A stretch of DNA of 64,000 bases from a bacterium (GCA_028278455.1 JANQEH010000249.1:1-64000), one strand, 5' to 3'; shown: positions 1-9,780, numbered from the stretch's first letter. Translations and numbers: made by a program. The notes: a model not told the origin generated them from the letters alone.

Positions 1-182
1 GTAACAGGCTGTTGATCATATATTATAAAATGGGATATGAGGTGTTGGAGCCGGCGACTCTTAAATCCTCTTTCCCTTCCAGAATTCTGTTCACCAATAG
101 TACATTCGCGACTAACATACAAAAGAAAAACCACTGATAACAGGTATTTTATGTGAAAATTTTCGTGTATTATTTCCTGAAA

Positions 183-590
183 TTATTCCTGAATTTCTTC
201 CTGAAAACTTTCCGGATCTTTTCCTGAAGCATTCTCCATATTTCCGCTTAACACCCTGTTTCTAAAGGCTTTATAGCCTCTACCCCCCCCGTTTCTTCTC
301 AGGAGATGGTGCACTCCTGTCCCGTCCGAATATCCCAGCGCATAAGAATACTCTGTCGCTGTCCTGTTTTTATCTCTTTCTTTGAAGATCATCTTCCCGA
401 GATAATTCAACTTTGATATTTCCGAGCATTTCTTGATAGAGTATCCGAATTCAAACTTGAACTTTGCCCCAAGGTCTTTCATGTTCACACCGTATCTTTC
501 GGCAAGTCTCTCGACGTAGATTATTTTTCCAGGGGAGTTCTCGATCTCGGTTTTGATCTCCTCCAATATACTCAGTGGTATTTTTCCCAT
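183..590 (-). CDS. AraC-type helix-turn-helix protein, DNA-binding domain only
   Basis: The 135-residue product is little more than an AraC/XylS-type double helix-turn-helix. It shows the first HTH around VERLAERYGVNMKDLGAKF and the second around ATEYSYALGYSDGTGVHHLL, followed by a YKAFRNR-like tail where AraC proteins carry P-x-x-[FY]-R. No ligand-binding or response-regulator domain precedes it. I chose the ATG at 588-590 because GGAG lies seven bases upstream; an ATG ten codons earlier (620) is also open with a weaker site. The codons for the Gly-Gly-Gly turn before the tail sit on a run of eight G (C at 283-290 on the + strand), where slippage would truncate or restore the protein. Targets are unknown and the flanking genes give no clue. 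Confidence 0.7.
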   Translation of the reverse strand: MGKIPLSILEEIKTEIENSPGKIIYVERLAERYGVNMKDLGAKFKFEFGYSIKKCSEISKLNYLGKMIFKERDKNRTATEYSYALGYSDGTGVHHLLRRNGGGRGYKAFRNRVLSGNMENASGKDPESFQEEIQE

Positions 591-620
591 CCGTTGGCTC
601 CAATAATTTTGATGATGCAA

Positions 621-1473
621 TAATCCTGAACTTCAATTATTAAAATAATATTATTTTTCTGCGGAATCTACTGTAAATAGTGGCTGATTTTGCTAAAATA
701 ACGCATATAAAAATATATTCTTTAATAAATGCATCATATTCAATAAGATGGACTTATAAAGACACCGGATCCCCGACGGAGCCGCTCGGGGGTGACAGGA
801 TGGGTATATTCAGGATTGACGGGATGGGGGTACATTCGGGAATGACTCATGATGAAAGAATGCTAGAGTGCCGAGAAAGCGGTGTATTCGGGGATTAATA
901 TCCCGGATTAGATCATTGTTTTAATAATAGTCTTCATCTTTGCTCCCCCAATGCAAAGCGTGTCCCGCCATGGGTGGGGGGATCAAGGGAAATTTTAAGT
1001 AATGAACCGAAAAAAACACCCGGAAATGACGGTAAAGTGCTTTATTGCTATTGTTTCTTAATAAAGGCAGGCTAATTTTTATCTATAATGAATACACGCA
1101 GCAAAAGATAATCCATCTGCGGAGGTGCATTTTGAACCACCTCCGGAAAAGGTATAATCTGAACAATCCTCCCGATCATGCACAGCCTGAAGGGACAGGC
1201 CTGAATCCCCCTTTATAAATCGTCCTTCACTCCAACACCTCACTGCAAAAAACACGCTAACGTATTTGCATTTCTCCCAAGAACTAATGACATATTACTG
1301 TCTTAACCGTCGTCCCCGAATGAATCCCACTCGTCTTACCCGAAGGCTCTTATCGGAGATCCAGCGTCTTTTTTTTATATATTTCTTTAACTCACATGAG
1401 TTAAAAAGGATAACCTGATGTATAAATAATTGCAGAGTTTTAAAGCACTGTCTAATAGAAATGAAAATCCCGC
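621..1473. other. Gene-poor stretch with repeat remnants and one hairpin
   Basis: I see no convincing gene here. The open frame at 680-898 lacks a ribosome site and any family resemblance. It reads through a degraded palindromic element (gggaatgac-type and ctcgggggtgacagg-type words at about 770-850). A degenerate copy of the ccccctt-gatc repeat family lies at about 968-998, and a fragment at about 1203-1225. A perfect 8-bp inverted repeat CGGAGGTG/CACCTCCG spans 1120-1145 with a 10-nt loop and no T-tract. The region looks like decayed repeat DNA. Confidence 0.5.
1120..1145. repeat. Perfect 8-bp inverted repeat (hairpin)
   Basis: CGGAGGTG at 1120-1127 pairs with CACCTCCG at 1138-1145 across a 10-nt loop. 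No U-tract follows on either strand, so it is not a canonical terminator. The arms contain GGAGG, an anti-Shine-Dalgarno target, but no start codon follows at a useful distance. The role is unknown. Confidence 0.45.
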
Positions 1474-1878
1474 TTACTTCTGGCCGAGGAGGAGGTCGCG
1501 GGTTTTGTAGAGGCCTGTGATACGTATCCCGAAATGCTCATCGATTACGACCACTTCACCCTCGGCGAACTTACGGTCGTTAACCAGAAGGTCAACCGTC
1601 TCACCGGCGAGTTTATCAAACTCTATGACTGATCCTTTTTCAAGCTGGACTATGTTCTCGATCGCCATCCTTGTCCTGCCGAGCTCGATAGATACAGGAA
1701 GGTAAACATCCTCGAGAAATTTTATATCATAACTCTCGGTCTGTTCCTGGGCTCCCTCCTGGGTTTCCATCGGCTGGAATTCGGCATCTGAGACTTGTGT
1801 AGGCATTTCGGCTTTCTGGTTTTTTGAATTAAGATAATTACTGTTGACCGAAAATCCAACTATTATCATTTCGATCAT
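1474..1878 (-). CDS. fliN: FliN-like flagellar motor switch protein (SpoA domain)
   Basis: The C-terminal 80 residues are a SpoA (CheC/FliN C-terminal) domain: LPVSIELGRTRMAIENIVQL, then LEKGSVIEFDKLAGETVDLLVN, then EGEVVVIDEHFGIRI. This is the signature of FliN, which stacks in the cytoplasmic C-ring with FliM and controls rotor switching. The first 45 residues are polar, Glu/Gln-rich and lack the EIDALL tip found in FliM and FliY. Length (134) is usual for FliN. The start is uncertain: the first ATG (1878), an ATG three codons on, and one at codon 25 (MPTQVSD, about 1806) all lack a strong ribosome site. It is an isolated gene, with no other flagellar genes beside it. Confidence 0.85.
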   Translation of the reverse strand: MIEMIIVGFSVNSNYLNSKNQKAEMPTQVSDAEFQPMETQEGAQEQTESYDIKFLEDVYLPVSIELGRTRMAIENIVQLEKGSVIEFDKLAGETVDLLVNDRKFAEGEVVVIDEHFGIRITGLYKTRDLLLGQK

Positions 1879-2082
1879 AATGCTTTCATTTTTTTATTCG
1901 GCAATTTGCTGTCGAAACTGTAATTTAGACACTGTTTTCACAGAGAATTTGTTCCCGGTTTCCGCTTATACTTTTTAGCTGAATACCACTTTTTTTTATT
2001 GTTTTTACGGTAAAAACCTTTTATTTTAGTTTTTTTGATCCACCTGGCACTTAAGTCTAATTAATTTCTCTCGAATCACAAC

Positions 2083-2985
2083 GTGTCATTGAATTTACGT
2101 TATCTATACATAACTACAGCTTATTTGGTATATCTGTTCTGCGGGTGCGCATCGGATGATGCCCACAGAATAATATTTTCGTCTTCCCGGACCGGTAACA
2201 CAGAAATATACACAATGGATCCGGAAGGCGCTGATCTTATGCAGATCACGAATAATAACATAGAGGATATTTCACCTGCTTGTTCTCCTGGCGGAAAGAG
2301 ATTTCTGTACCATTCCCGTTCGGGAGAAAACAATACTTACGAGATTATGACCGGGTATTTTGACTCAACCCTGACGCATATTCAGCTTACTTCGGACTAT
2401 TATAGTGAATTCGATGCAGGCTGGTCTCCAGATGGAATGAAGATTTGCTTCAGCAGGGAGATAAACGGCAATTACGATATCTGGAAAATGAACGACAACG
2501 GAGATGAACAGATCCCTGTTACTGCCGGGCCGGACCAGGATACTGATCCGGAGTGGTCTCCCGACGGCAGGAAGATCGTTTTTATCTCGAAGGGTGAGGA
2601 TAACTCCGCTGGATTTCCACAGGTGTGCATAATAAATATCGACGGCTCAGAAAAAACACCTCTGACTGATTCGCCCACTGTCAAAGAAGATCCGGCATGG
2701 TCTCCTGATGGAAAGTATATTTATTTCAGTGATCATGACGAAAAGGAGCCGGAGAAATATTTTATCAGATCTGTCAGGTTAAGCTCCCGGGAAGAAAAGG
2801 AAATCGCCGTATTTAATGAGCAGATCTTCGGGGCGCAGCTGTCCGACAACAATAAGTTCATACTGTATTTTGTAGGCGGATATAACATCAATTCGGAGAT
2901 ATACCTTTTTGATATTATTGCGGGGAAAGAGATCAGGCTGACGAATAATTCGTTTGCCGATTTTTCCCCCGGCTGGATAAAGTAG
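2083..2985 (+). CDS. TolB-like PD40 beta-propeller lipoprotein
   Basis: The N-terminus is a signal peptide ending in a lipobox (LFCGC, acylated Cys22), so the protein should be membrane-anchored on the periplasmic or outer face. The rest is a string of about six PD40/TolB-type blades with the hallmark W-S-P-D-G: DAGWSPDGMKICF, DPEWSPDGRKIVF and DPAWSPDGKYIYF, plus degenerate blades at both ends. Such propellers bind other envelope proteins or peptides. The start is GTG. It lacks TolB's N-terminal domain, and no Tol-Pal genes are nearby, so it is not TolB itself. It stands alone before the symporter operon, separated by two hairpins. Confidence 0.85.
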   Translation: MSLNLRYLYITTAYLVYLFCGCASDDAHRIIFSSSRTGNTEIYTMDPEGADLMQITNNNIEDISPACSPGGKRFLYHSRSGENNTYEIMTGYFDSTLTHIQLTSDYYSEFDAGWSPDGMKICFSREINGNYDIWKMNDNGDEQIPVTAGPDQDTDPEWSPDGRKIVFISKGEDNSAGFPQVCIINIDGSEKTPLTDSPTVKEDPAWSPDGKYIYFSDHDEKEPEKYFIRSVRLSSREEKEIAVFNEQIFGAQLSDNNKFILYFVGGYNINSEIYLFDIIAGKEIRLTNNSFADFSPGWIK

Positions 2986-2993
2986 GAATATAT

Positions 2994-3056
2994 GGTTCAA
3001 GTTACAAACTTGAACCAACAAAAGGTTAGTGTTGGAGCAGGTTTGTAACCTGCTCC
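2994..3056. repeat. Twin perfect 10-bp hairpins with complementary loops
   Basis: GGTTCAAGTT at 2994-3003 pairs with AACTTGAACC at 3007-3016 around the loop aca. GGAGCAGGTT at 3034-3043 pairs with AACCTGCTCC at 3047-3056 around the loop tgt. Both stems are perfect, share the pattern GG..CA.GTT, and their triloops are complementary. They sit eight bases after the TolB-like gene. I recognise this style of element as a dispersed intergenic repeat in other bacteria, but did not find a second copy in this window. Confidence 0.75.
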
Positions 3057-3115
3057 TGAAACAACATTGAAAATAATACAGGATCAACGATCTAAATTTT
3101 AACCCGGAGGAAACA

Positions 3116-4603
3116 ATGCACTACTACCTCTATTTCATTATTGCTTACATACTGATACTGCTGGTGTTTAATTTCATCAGATCGAAGCAGGTAAAAAGCC
3201 AGGATGACATGATGGTTGCGGGGCGCTCTTTAAGCATGAAAGTCATGATCTTCACCCTGATCTGCACCTGGATAGGTTCTGGAACGTTCATTGCAGGCGC
3301 AGAATATGCAGCCAGAGCCGGCTGGAGTTCCCTTTGGATGCCTGCCGGAGCATGGGCAGGTATAATTTTGATCTATTTTCTCGCCGGGAAGATCAGGACT
3401 TTCGGCCAATATACAATCGGTGATATTCTCGAAGTACGTTACGGAAAATTCGCCCGTGTTTTCGGAGCGATAGCATTGATAGTCAGTTTTGTAACTATTG
3501 TCAGTTACCAGTTTAAGGCCGGAGGATTGATAATAAACGTTATCACAGACGGAGCAATATCCGAAGATATGGGCACAATAATTACGGCTGGAATCATTGT
3601 TCTGTTCGTAGCTCTAGGCGGAATGATGGCTGTTGCATATACAGACCTTCCTAACGGAGTGATCATTCTTCTTGCATGCATCCTTGCGACTCCGCTTGTG
3701 TATATCTCGGCGGGTGGATGGGATCAGGCAGTTGCAGTACTCCCGGCGGGTCACTTCGAAGCCTTCAATCCGGATTTCGGGGATATACCACTATTGAAAG
3801 CTATAGGGTATTTTCTGGCTACAATGTTCCTGCTGATGGGTGTTCAGAGCATGTACCAGAAATTCTACAGCGCTAAAACTCCGGGTGATGCCAAGAAGGC
3901 GGTATTCTGGTGGACGATCGGAACCGTTGTTGTCGAAACAGTTGTGATTATTATCGCTATATTCGCGGCGGTTGAGTTCTGGCCCCAGATCCAGGACGGC
4001 TCGATGAATCCGGCATCAATAGTGCTTCAAGCTGCCAGGTACATGGTCAATCCCGTTGTCGGGATATTGTTACTCGCGGCTGCCTGCGCGGTTGTGATCT
4101 CAACCGGAATGAACTACCTCCTCTCCCCCACTACAAATATAATGAGAGATTTTTATCAGACATTTATAAATCCCGAAGCGGAAACTGAAAAAATGGTTAT
4201 CCTTCAGAAGGTATTTATAGTGATCTTCGGTGCTCTTGCTCTTTATGCCGGACTGAATCTTACTTCAGTTCTTGAGCAGAGTTATTTCGCATATACGATC
4301 TATGGAGCGGCTATCACCCCGGCTCTCATTGCAGCCCTTGCATGGAAACGCGCTACAAGATTAGCCGGGCAGATCAGTATTGTCAGCGGTGCGCTAGTGA
4401 CCCTTGCACTGAAGATTTCCGGATATGTATTTCCGTCTATCATGGTTCCTGCAGGCGATCCGAACGGAGATCCATGGGGAATCCCGTTGATATACCCGGC
4501 GCTGATCGTCTCAATAGGATTACTGATCCTTGTCAGTTATATGACACCGCCTCCGGCAAAAGAAGATCTTGTAAAACTCTTCCCGGAGATGAAAGAAGAA
4601 TAG
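3116..4603 (+). CDS. Sodium/solute symporter family (SSS) transporter 1
   Basis: This is an inner-membrane protein of 495 residues with about 13 hydrophobic helices, the size of the SSS (PutP/PanF/SGLT) family. The family's core motif is visible as LGGMMAVAYTDLPNGVI (about residues 166-182), and the IGSGTFIAGAEYAA stretch in TM2 fits the sodium/substrate site. It should import a small organic solute with Na+. The substrate cannot be read from sequence. The ribosome site GGAGG lies just ahead of the ATG. It is followed by a second SSS gene, an M24 peptidase and DPP-IV, so an amino acid or short peptide product of proteolysis is the likeliest substrate (inference). Confidence 0.9.
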   Translation: MHYYLYFIIAYILILLVFNFIRSKQVKSQDDMMVAGRSLSMKVMIFTLICTWIGSGTFIAGAEYAARAGWSSLWMPAGAWAGIILIYFLAGKIRTFGQYTIGDILEVRYGKFARVFGAIALIVSFVTIVSYQFKAGGLIINVITDGAISEDMGTIITAGIIVLFVALGGMMAVAYTDLPNGVIILLACILATPLVYISAGGWDQAVAVLPAGHFEAFNPDFGDIPLLKAIGYFLATMFLLMGVQSMYQKFYSAKTPGDAKKAVFWWTIGTVVVETVVIIIAIFAAVEFWPQIQDGSMNPASIVLQAARYMVNPVVGILLLAAACAVVISTGMNYLLSPTTNIMRDFYQTFINPEAETEKMVILQKVFIVIFGALALYAGLNLTSVLEQSYFAYTIYGAAITPALIAALAWKRATRLAGQISIVSGALVTLALKISGYVFPSIMVPAGDPNGDPWGIPLIYPALIVSIGLLILVSYMTPPPAKEDLVKLFPEMKEE

Positions 4604-4705
4604 GATTCATTGTTGAATTGAACTAATATTGTAATAATCAAATTGAATGTCCGGATATTTTATTCCGGGTATTCCGCCTGTAAGATATGATAAGGGATAA
4701 TTGAT

Positions 4706-6124
4706 ATGGTATTTATATACACAATTATTGGATATCTTGTAGTACTCCTGACGCTGGGAATAGTCCTCTCGTTCCGAGTGAAGAGTCAGGAAGGCTTTAT
4801 GGTTGCCAACCGCCAGTTGACCGCTCCGGTACTGGTTGCAACACTTTTGGCAACATGGATTGGATCAGGAGACGTTTTCAGCGTATCTGACCTGAGCTAT
4901 TACCACGGCTATTCATCATTGATCGGAAGCGCCGGCGGATGGGTGGGTATACTGGTGGTATACTTTATCGCTGCCCGTGTCAGAAGGTTCGGACAGTTCA
5001 CTGCGCCGGATATACTCGAAGCCCGCTATAACCAGTATGCCCGGCTGCTTGCTACGATTACAACGATAATCGCCTATGTTACTATTGTAAGCTACCAGTT
5101 CAGGGGTGGCGGATGGGTGATCAATATCATTTCAGAAGGAAGAATTGCAACCGAAACGGCAATCCCTATTGTTGCCGTATTCGTTGTTTTATATACATTG
5201 CTTGCGGGGATGTTATCTCTAGCATATATTGACGTTATAAACGGAGTGATGATCCTCGGAGGTGTGTTTCTGTCAGTCCCGTTCCTGATAAACAATGCGG
5301 GCGGAATCGCCAACATAGCGCAAAATGTTACTCCGCGTGCTCATTCTTTCTTAGGAAACATGACCTGGATCGAAGCCCTTGGGTATTTCATCCCTACTCT
5401 GCTTCTTGCTCTTGGTAATGGAAATATGTACCAGAGGTTTTTCTCTGCCAAGAACGAAAACGAGGCAAGGAAGTCAGTAATCGGCTGGATTATCGGAGTG
5501 ATTCTTATAGGAGTTGCCTTACAGACACTCGCAGTAGCGGGAAGCTCGATGTTCAAAGGTCTGGGAGAGAACGAAGCCGGCAGAATCATTCTTCTCGTAG
5601 CTCATGACGGACTGCCTGTAATAGTTGGTTGTATTCTTATGGCGTCGATTGTCGCAATAATCATATCGACCGCCAACAGCTTCCTTCTTGTTCCTGCAAC
5701 GAATATTATGAGAGATATAGTCCAGAGATTCTTCAAACCAGATATAACCGACAAGTCCATTGTATTCTGGTCAAGAATAGTCGTCGTTATTCTCGGGATC
5801 TGCGCATATTTGCTGCTGTCTTTCTTCCCCAGGGTACTCAGCGCGGCCTATGCGGCTTACACGGTTTACGGAGCAGGTATTACACCGGCACTGATAGCGA
5901 CATTTTTCTGGAAACGTGCAACGCCTAAAGCCGGTACGATTTCGATAGCAGCAGGAATGGTGGTTACGATCGGCTGGGAGATCGCGCGTAAGGTCATGGG
6001 TGAATTCCCGATGGGTATACCTGCGATATATCCCGCGCTGATATGCTCGGTACTGTGCCTGGTTATAATTTCGTATCTGGACGATCCGCCGGACGAAGAG
6101 AAATGGAAGCCTTTTATAAGTTAA
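4706..6124 (+). CDS. Sodium/solute symporter family (SSS) transporter 2
   Basis: A second SSS carrier of 472 residues, clearly paralogous to the preceding one: both share the TWIGSGD/TWIGSGT motif in TM2, a VTIVSYQF segment, a QRFFSAKNE/QKFYSAKTP loop and the YGAGITPALIATFFWKRAT stretch. The core motif here is LAGMLSLAYIDVINGV. GGGATAA precedes the ATG. Spacing to the upstream gene is about 100 bases and to the downstream peptidase 17 bases, which supports one operon. The pair may be a tandem duplication with divergent substrate range (inference). Confidence 0.9.
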   Translation: MVFIYTIIGYLVVLLTLGIVLSFRVKSQEGFMVANRQLTAPVLVATLLATWIGSGDVFSVSDLSYYHGYSSLIGSAGGWVGILVVYFIAARVRRFGQFTAPDILEARYNQYARLLATITTIIAYVTIVSYQFRGGGWVINIISEGRIATETAIPIVAVFVVLYTLLAGMLSLAYIDVINGVMILGGVFLSVPFLINNAGGIANIAQNVTPRAHSFLGNMTWIEALGYFIPTLLLALGNGNMYQRFFSAKNENEARKSVIGWIIGVILIGVALQTLAVAGSSMFKGLGENEAGRIILLVAHDGLPVIVGCILMASIVAIIISTANSFLLVPATNIMRDIVQRFFKPDITDKSIVFWSRIVVVILGICAYLLLSFFPRVLSAAYAAYTVYGAGITPALIATFFWKRATPKAGTISIAAGMVVTIGWEIARKVMGEFPMGIPAIYPALICSVLCLVIISYLDDPPDEEKWKPFIS

Positions 6125-6141
6125 ATTGCATTTGATTTAAA

Positions 6142-7323
6142 ATGAATTACTTCAAGATACAGGAAGCAATAAAGAAAAGCGGAATGGACGGCTGGCTTCT
6201 GTATAGCTTCCAGGGAATGAATCCAATAGCCGACAGGCTGCTGCAGATACCAGTGGATTTGGTATCTACCAGGAGAGTTTTTTATTTCATTCCCGCTTCC
6301 GGCGAACCTGTGAAACTGGTCAGCAAGATCGAGGATTGTGTACTCGATGACCTTCCGGGTAAGAGGAAACGCTATTTGAGCTATGATTCACTCCGGGAAT
6401 ACCTGAAGGAGATCACAAGGGATGCCACAATTATCGCCATGGAGTACTCACCGGATAACAATATCCCGTTTGTGTCGAGGGTGGATGCCGGAACGGTTGA
6501 ACTTCTAAGGTCAATCGGAAAGGAAATCGTATCCTCAGCCTGCCTGATCCAGCAATTCGAGGCTACACTTACTGAGGAGCAAATTGATTCACACCGCGTT
6601 TCATCCCGTCTGTTGAGACAGTTCATCAGCAATGCAATTGATGAGATCTGCACAAGGATCAGGAAAACCGGAAAAGTACGTGAACACCATATCCAGCATT
6701 TTCTGACAAGAAGATATGAAGAACATAACCTGATTACATCACAGCTTCCGATAGTCGCCGTAAATGAGAATGCCGTAAATCCGCATTATGAGCCTATCGA
6801 GGGAGAAGATTCCAATATCACAGAGGACAGCCTGATACTGCTGGACCTCTGCGCAAAACAGAATAAAGCCAATGCTGTTTATGCCGAATTAACAAGAATG
6901 ATCTATCTTGGATTCGAAATTCCGCCGAAATACTCGGATGCATTCTCAATCGTAGTTGAAGCCCGTGATGCTGCAGTTGCATTCCTGAAGGAAAAATTCG
7001 AGCAGAATATACCTGTCCAGGGATGGGAGGTTGACGACATATGCCGGACTATACTGAATGATGCCGGATACGGAAACTGTTTCATCCACAGAACAGGACA
7101 TTCCATTGGCGAGGAGATTCATGGCTACGGCGCTAACCTTGATAATCTTGAGACTAGGGATGAGAGGCAGCTGATCCCGGGTACGATATTTTCTATCGAA
7201 CCAGGGATCTATTCAAATACTTATGGAGTACGATCTGAGATCAATATCCTTGTCACAGCCGATGGGGACGTGGAGATAACAAGCGGTGAACCCCAAATGG
7301 AGATCGACCTGATCTCTTTATAG
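6142..7323 (+). CDS. M24 family peptidase (Xaa-Pro aminopeptidase-like)
   Basis: Residues 1-140 resemble the creatinase/prolidase N-terminal domain, and 150-393 the pita-bread M24 catalytic fold. Expected metal ligands are Asp235 (LILLDLC), His320 (TGHSIG), Glu353 (SIEPGIY) and Glu366 (GVRSEI), and the substrate-binding His215 (NPHYEP) is present. The second aspartate of the family motif (SD-[IL]-TR) is Glu249 here (AELTR). This may alter the dinuclear site without abolishing it. Only 17 bases separate it from the symporter, so imported proline-containing dipeptides are a plausible substrate. It would act in the cytoplasm, as no signal peptide is present. Confidence 0.85.
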   Translation: MNYFKIQEAIKKSGMDGWLLYSFQGMNPIADRLLQIPVDLVSTRRVFYFIPASGEPVKLVSKIEDCVLDDLPGKRKRYLSYDSLREYLKEITRDATIIAMEYSPDNNIPFVSRVDAGTVELLRSIGKEIVSSACLIQQFEATLTEEQIDSHRVSSRLLRQFISNAIDEICTRIRKTGKVREHHIQHFLTRRYEEHNLITSQLPIVAVNENAVNPHYEPIEGEDSNITEDSLILLDLCAKQNKANAVYAELTRMIYLGFEIPPKYSDAFSIVVEARDAAVAFLKEKFEQNIPVQGWEVDDICRTILNDAGYGNCFIHRTGHSIGEEIHGYGANLDNLETRDERQLIPGTIFSIEPGIYSNTYGVRSEINILVTADGDVEITSGEPQMEIDLISL

Positions 7324-7435
7324 ATATAATTATTTTGGCGCTTCCCGGAAAGAAAACAGTTATTTTGAAGTTTTTAATGTTTTCATTGTTTAATAATATT
7401 TAAACCGTAGTATCAATGCTTAAGGAGGATGTAAA

Positions 7436-9727
7436 ATGAAGAAGTATTTCAGAATCTTTTTAGCTCTGACCGTGGCAGCTTTTCTTTTTCCTGCAGATCA
7501 GGCTATTTCCCAGGTAGTCCGTGGAAAAGCTTTATACGATCTTATGGGTGAAGATGGTTTTACGGAAACTGAGGGTATGAGCCGTGTTAACTGGCTGCCG
7601 GACGGGAATGGATATTTTCTCAGGGATAGTGTCAAGATCGATGGAGAAAATTATTATACTTATATAAGAATAGATCCGAAGAATGGTAAGGAATCACAAT
7701 TATTTAAAGATAATGTTATTGAATCACTTTTATCCCAATATAACGGCATTACAGGTCAAAACATTAAAGGACTACCATTCCGAACTTTCGATTATGTAAT
7801 GGATAACAACGCAATTTTTTTTAAAGTAAAGAAGGCAGATTTCCTCTTTAACCTAAAAGATAAATCATTGCGTAAAATGAACAGGCCCGACGTGAAAAGA
7901 CAACCGAATTCCAGGGATCTTATGCGCAGAATGAGATCGAGTCAGCTCTGGAACGGCACCTATTCACACGATTACGGTAAATTTGCCTATGTAAAAGAAT
8001 ATGACCTGTACATTGTCGATACTAAAACCGGAAGGGAAAAAAGATTGACATATGGCAGCGAAGAAAAAATGAACGGAAGACCGAGCTGGGTTTATCCGGA
8101 AGAATTCGGACAGAGAGATGCCTATTGGTTCTCGCCTGATAACAGTAAGATAGCCTATCTGCAGTACAACGAGACAGATGTGTATAATTTCCCTATTGTC
8201 CATGAACTGAGTGTTGAAGTCGTACTGGAGCTCGAGAGATATCCGAAAGCTGGTGAACCGAATCCGACAGTCAGACTGTTTATTGTCGATACAGAGACAG
8301 GTGATAATGTTGAGATCCCAACTAATCCCGGGCCCGACACGTACATTGTCAGACCTGTTTGGAAAAATGACGGAAGCGAGCTGACTTTCAGAAGGATGAA
8401 TAGAAGACAGAATAAACTTGAGCTTCTCAGCTATGATCTTGAAGATAGAAATGTAAGGACGATACTTACAGAGACTGAAGATTGCTATGTAAGGCTTCAT
8501 GATAACTTCATCCAGCTGAATGATGACGAGAGATTTATATGGACTTCCGAAAGAACCGGCTGGAACCATATATATATGTACAATTTTGACGGCACACTCG
8601 AAAAAGCCCTTACCGAAGGTGAGTGGCCTGTCGGCCGAATATCCGAAGTAGATGAAAAGAACAAAACCATCTATTTCACCGGCAACCGGAACATGGGACT
8701 CGAATCATATTTCTACAGCGTGAAATTCGGCGGTTCAAAATTCTCTCAGCTCACAAAAGAGACCGGACAGCACAATGTCAGTATCGATCCGGCAGCCAAA
8801 TATTATACGGACAGGTTTTCATCCCTCGATGAACCTTCTGTTACTAATATTTATAATACTAAGGGAAAGCTTATCCGCCAGCTGGCATTTACGAATATCG
8901 AAAAGGTTAAAGAGCAGGGACTTGAAAAACCTGAAACGATCCATTTCAAAGCCGCGGATGGTTATCATAATCTTGTCGGTCTTGTCTTCAAACCTGCGAA
9001 TTTCGATCCGAATAAAAAATATCCCTTAATAGTCCCGCTGTATGGAGGACCGGGATCACAGGACGCAAGAAACAGCTATCAAACCGCAGGTTACTATCAG
9101 CGTCTTGCGCAGCTAGGTTTCATCGTTTTAAGAATGAATTACAGGGGCTCTGGTAACCGCGGGAAGGAATTTCAAACCCTGAATTACATGAAGCTTGGCC
9201 AGGTCGAGATGGATGATTACGCCGCAGGGGTGAAATTCCTGAGGCAAAGGCCATATGTTGACGGCACACGAGTAGGCGTATACGGTGGTTCGTACGGAGG
9301 TTACTCTACTTGTATGCTCATGCTCAGGTATCCGGATGTATTTACAGTCGGTGTTGCAGGATCGTCTGTAACAGACTGGCGCAACTACGACTCAATCTAT
9401 ACCGAACGATACATGAGAACTCCCCAGGAAAATAAAGAAGGTTATGATTCTGGTTCAGCTATGAACTATGCAGAAAACCTGCGTGGTAAACTGCTGCTGA
9501 CCCATGGGACGATCGATAATAACGTACATCCGAGCAATACAATCCAACTGGTAAATGCACTGATAGAGGCAGACAAAGACTTCGATCTCATGCTGTATCC
9601 TGAGCACAGGCACGGTATCAGGGGTGCAGCCGGCAGGTATGCTTCACGATTGAGACTGGACTATTTCATGAAACACCTGAAACCCGAAACATACAAAGAA
9701 TATTTCAAGGCTAGAGAAAAATACTGA
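7436..9727 (+). CDS. Dipeptidyl peptidase IV, S9B family, exported
   Basis: It starts at an ATG with a strong AAGGAGG site and has a signal peptide (MKKYFRIFLALTVAAFLFPA). Residues about 60-480 form the DPP-IV beta-propeller, including the paired glutamates Glu222-Glu223 (WVYPEEFGQRDAYW) that hold the substrate N-terminus. The C-terminal alpha/beta hydrolase carries the triad Ser619 (GGSYGGY), Asp694 (GTIDNNV) and His726 (HRHGIRG). The enzyme removes Xaa-Pro or Xaa-Ala dipeptides outside the cytoplasm. The length of 763 matches bacterial DPP-IV. It follows the M24 peptidase and two symporters, forming a proline-peptide release, uptake and cleavage route. Confidence 0.95.
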   Translation: MKKYFRIFLALTVAAFLFPADQAISQVVRGKALYDLMGEDGFTETEGMSRVNWLPDGNGYFLRDSVKIDGENYYTYIRIDPKNGKESQLFKDNVIESLLSQYNGITGQNIKGLPFRTFDYVMDNNAIFFKVKKADFLFNLKDKSLRKMNRPDVKRQPNSRDLMRRMRSSQLWNGTYSHDYGKFAYVKEYDLYIVDTKTGREKRLTYGSEEKMNGRPSWVYPEEFGQRDAYWFSPDNSKIAYLQYNETDVYNFPIVHELSVEVVLELERYPKAGEPNPTVRLFIVDTETGDNVEIPTNPGPDTYIVRPVWKNDGSELTFRRMNRRQNKLELLSYDLEDRNVRTILTETEDCYVRLHDNFIQLNDDERFIWTSERTGWNHIYMYNFDGTLEKALTEGEWPVGRISEVDEKNKTIYFTGNRNMGLESYFYSVKFGGSKFSQLTKETGQHNVSIDPAAKYYTDRFSSLDEPSVTNIYNTKGKLIRQLAFTNIEKVKEQGLEKPETIHFKAADGYHNLVGLVFKPANFDPNKKYPLIVPLYGGPGSQDARNSYQTAGYYQRLAQLGFIVLRMNYRGSGNRGKEFQTLNYMKLGQVEMDDYAAGVKFLRQRPYVDGTRVGVYGGSYGGYSTCMLMLRYPDVFTVGVAGSSVTDWRNYDSIYTERYMRTPQENKEGYDSGSAMNYAENLRGKLLLTHGTIDNNVHPSNTIQLVNALIEADKDFDLMLYPEHRHGIRGAAGRYASRLRLDYFMKHLKPETYKEYFKAREKY

Positions 9728-9780
9728 TTAATCTAATAAATATACCATATAATACTATTGGAAGTCTGGAAGTTCTTCTT

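Noticed and set aside
680..898. 72-residue open frame on the + strand
   Set aside because: It has no ribosome site, no protein-like composition, and lies in degraded palindromic repeat DNA.
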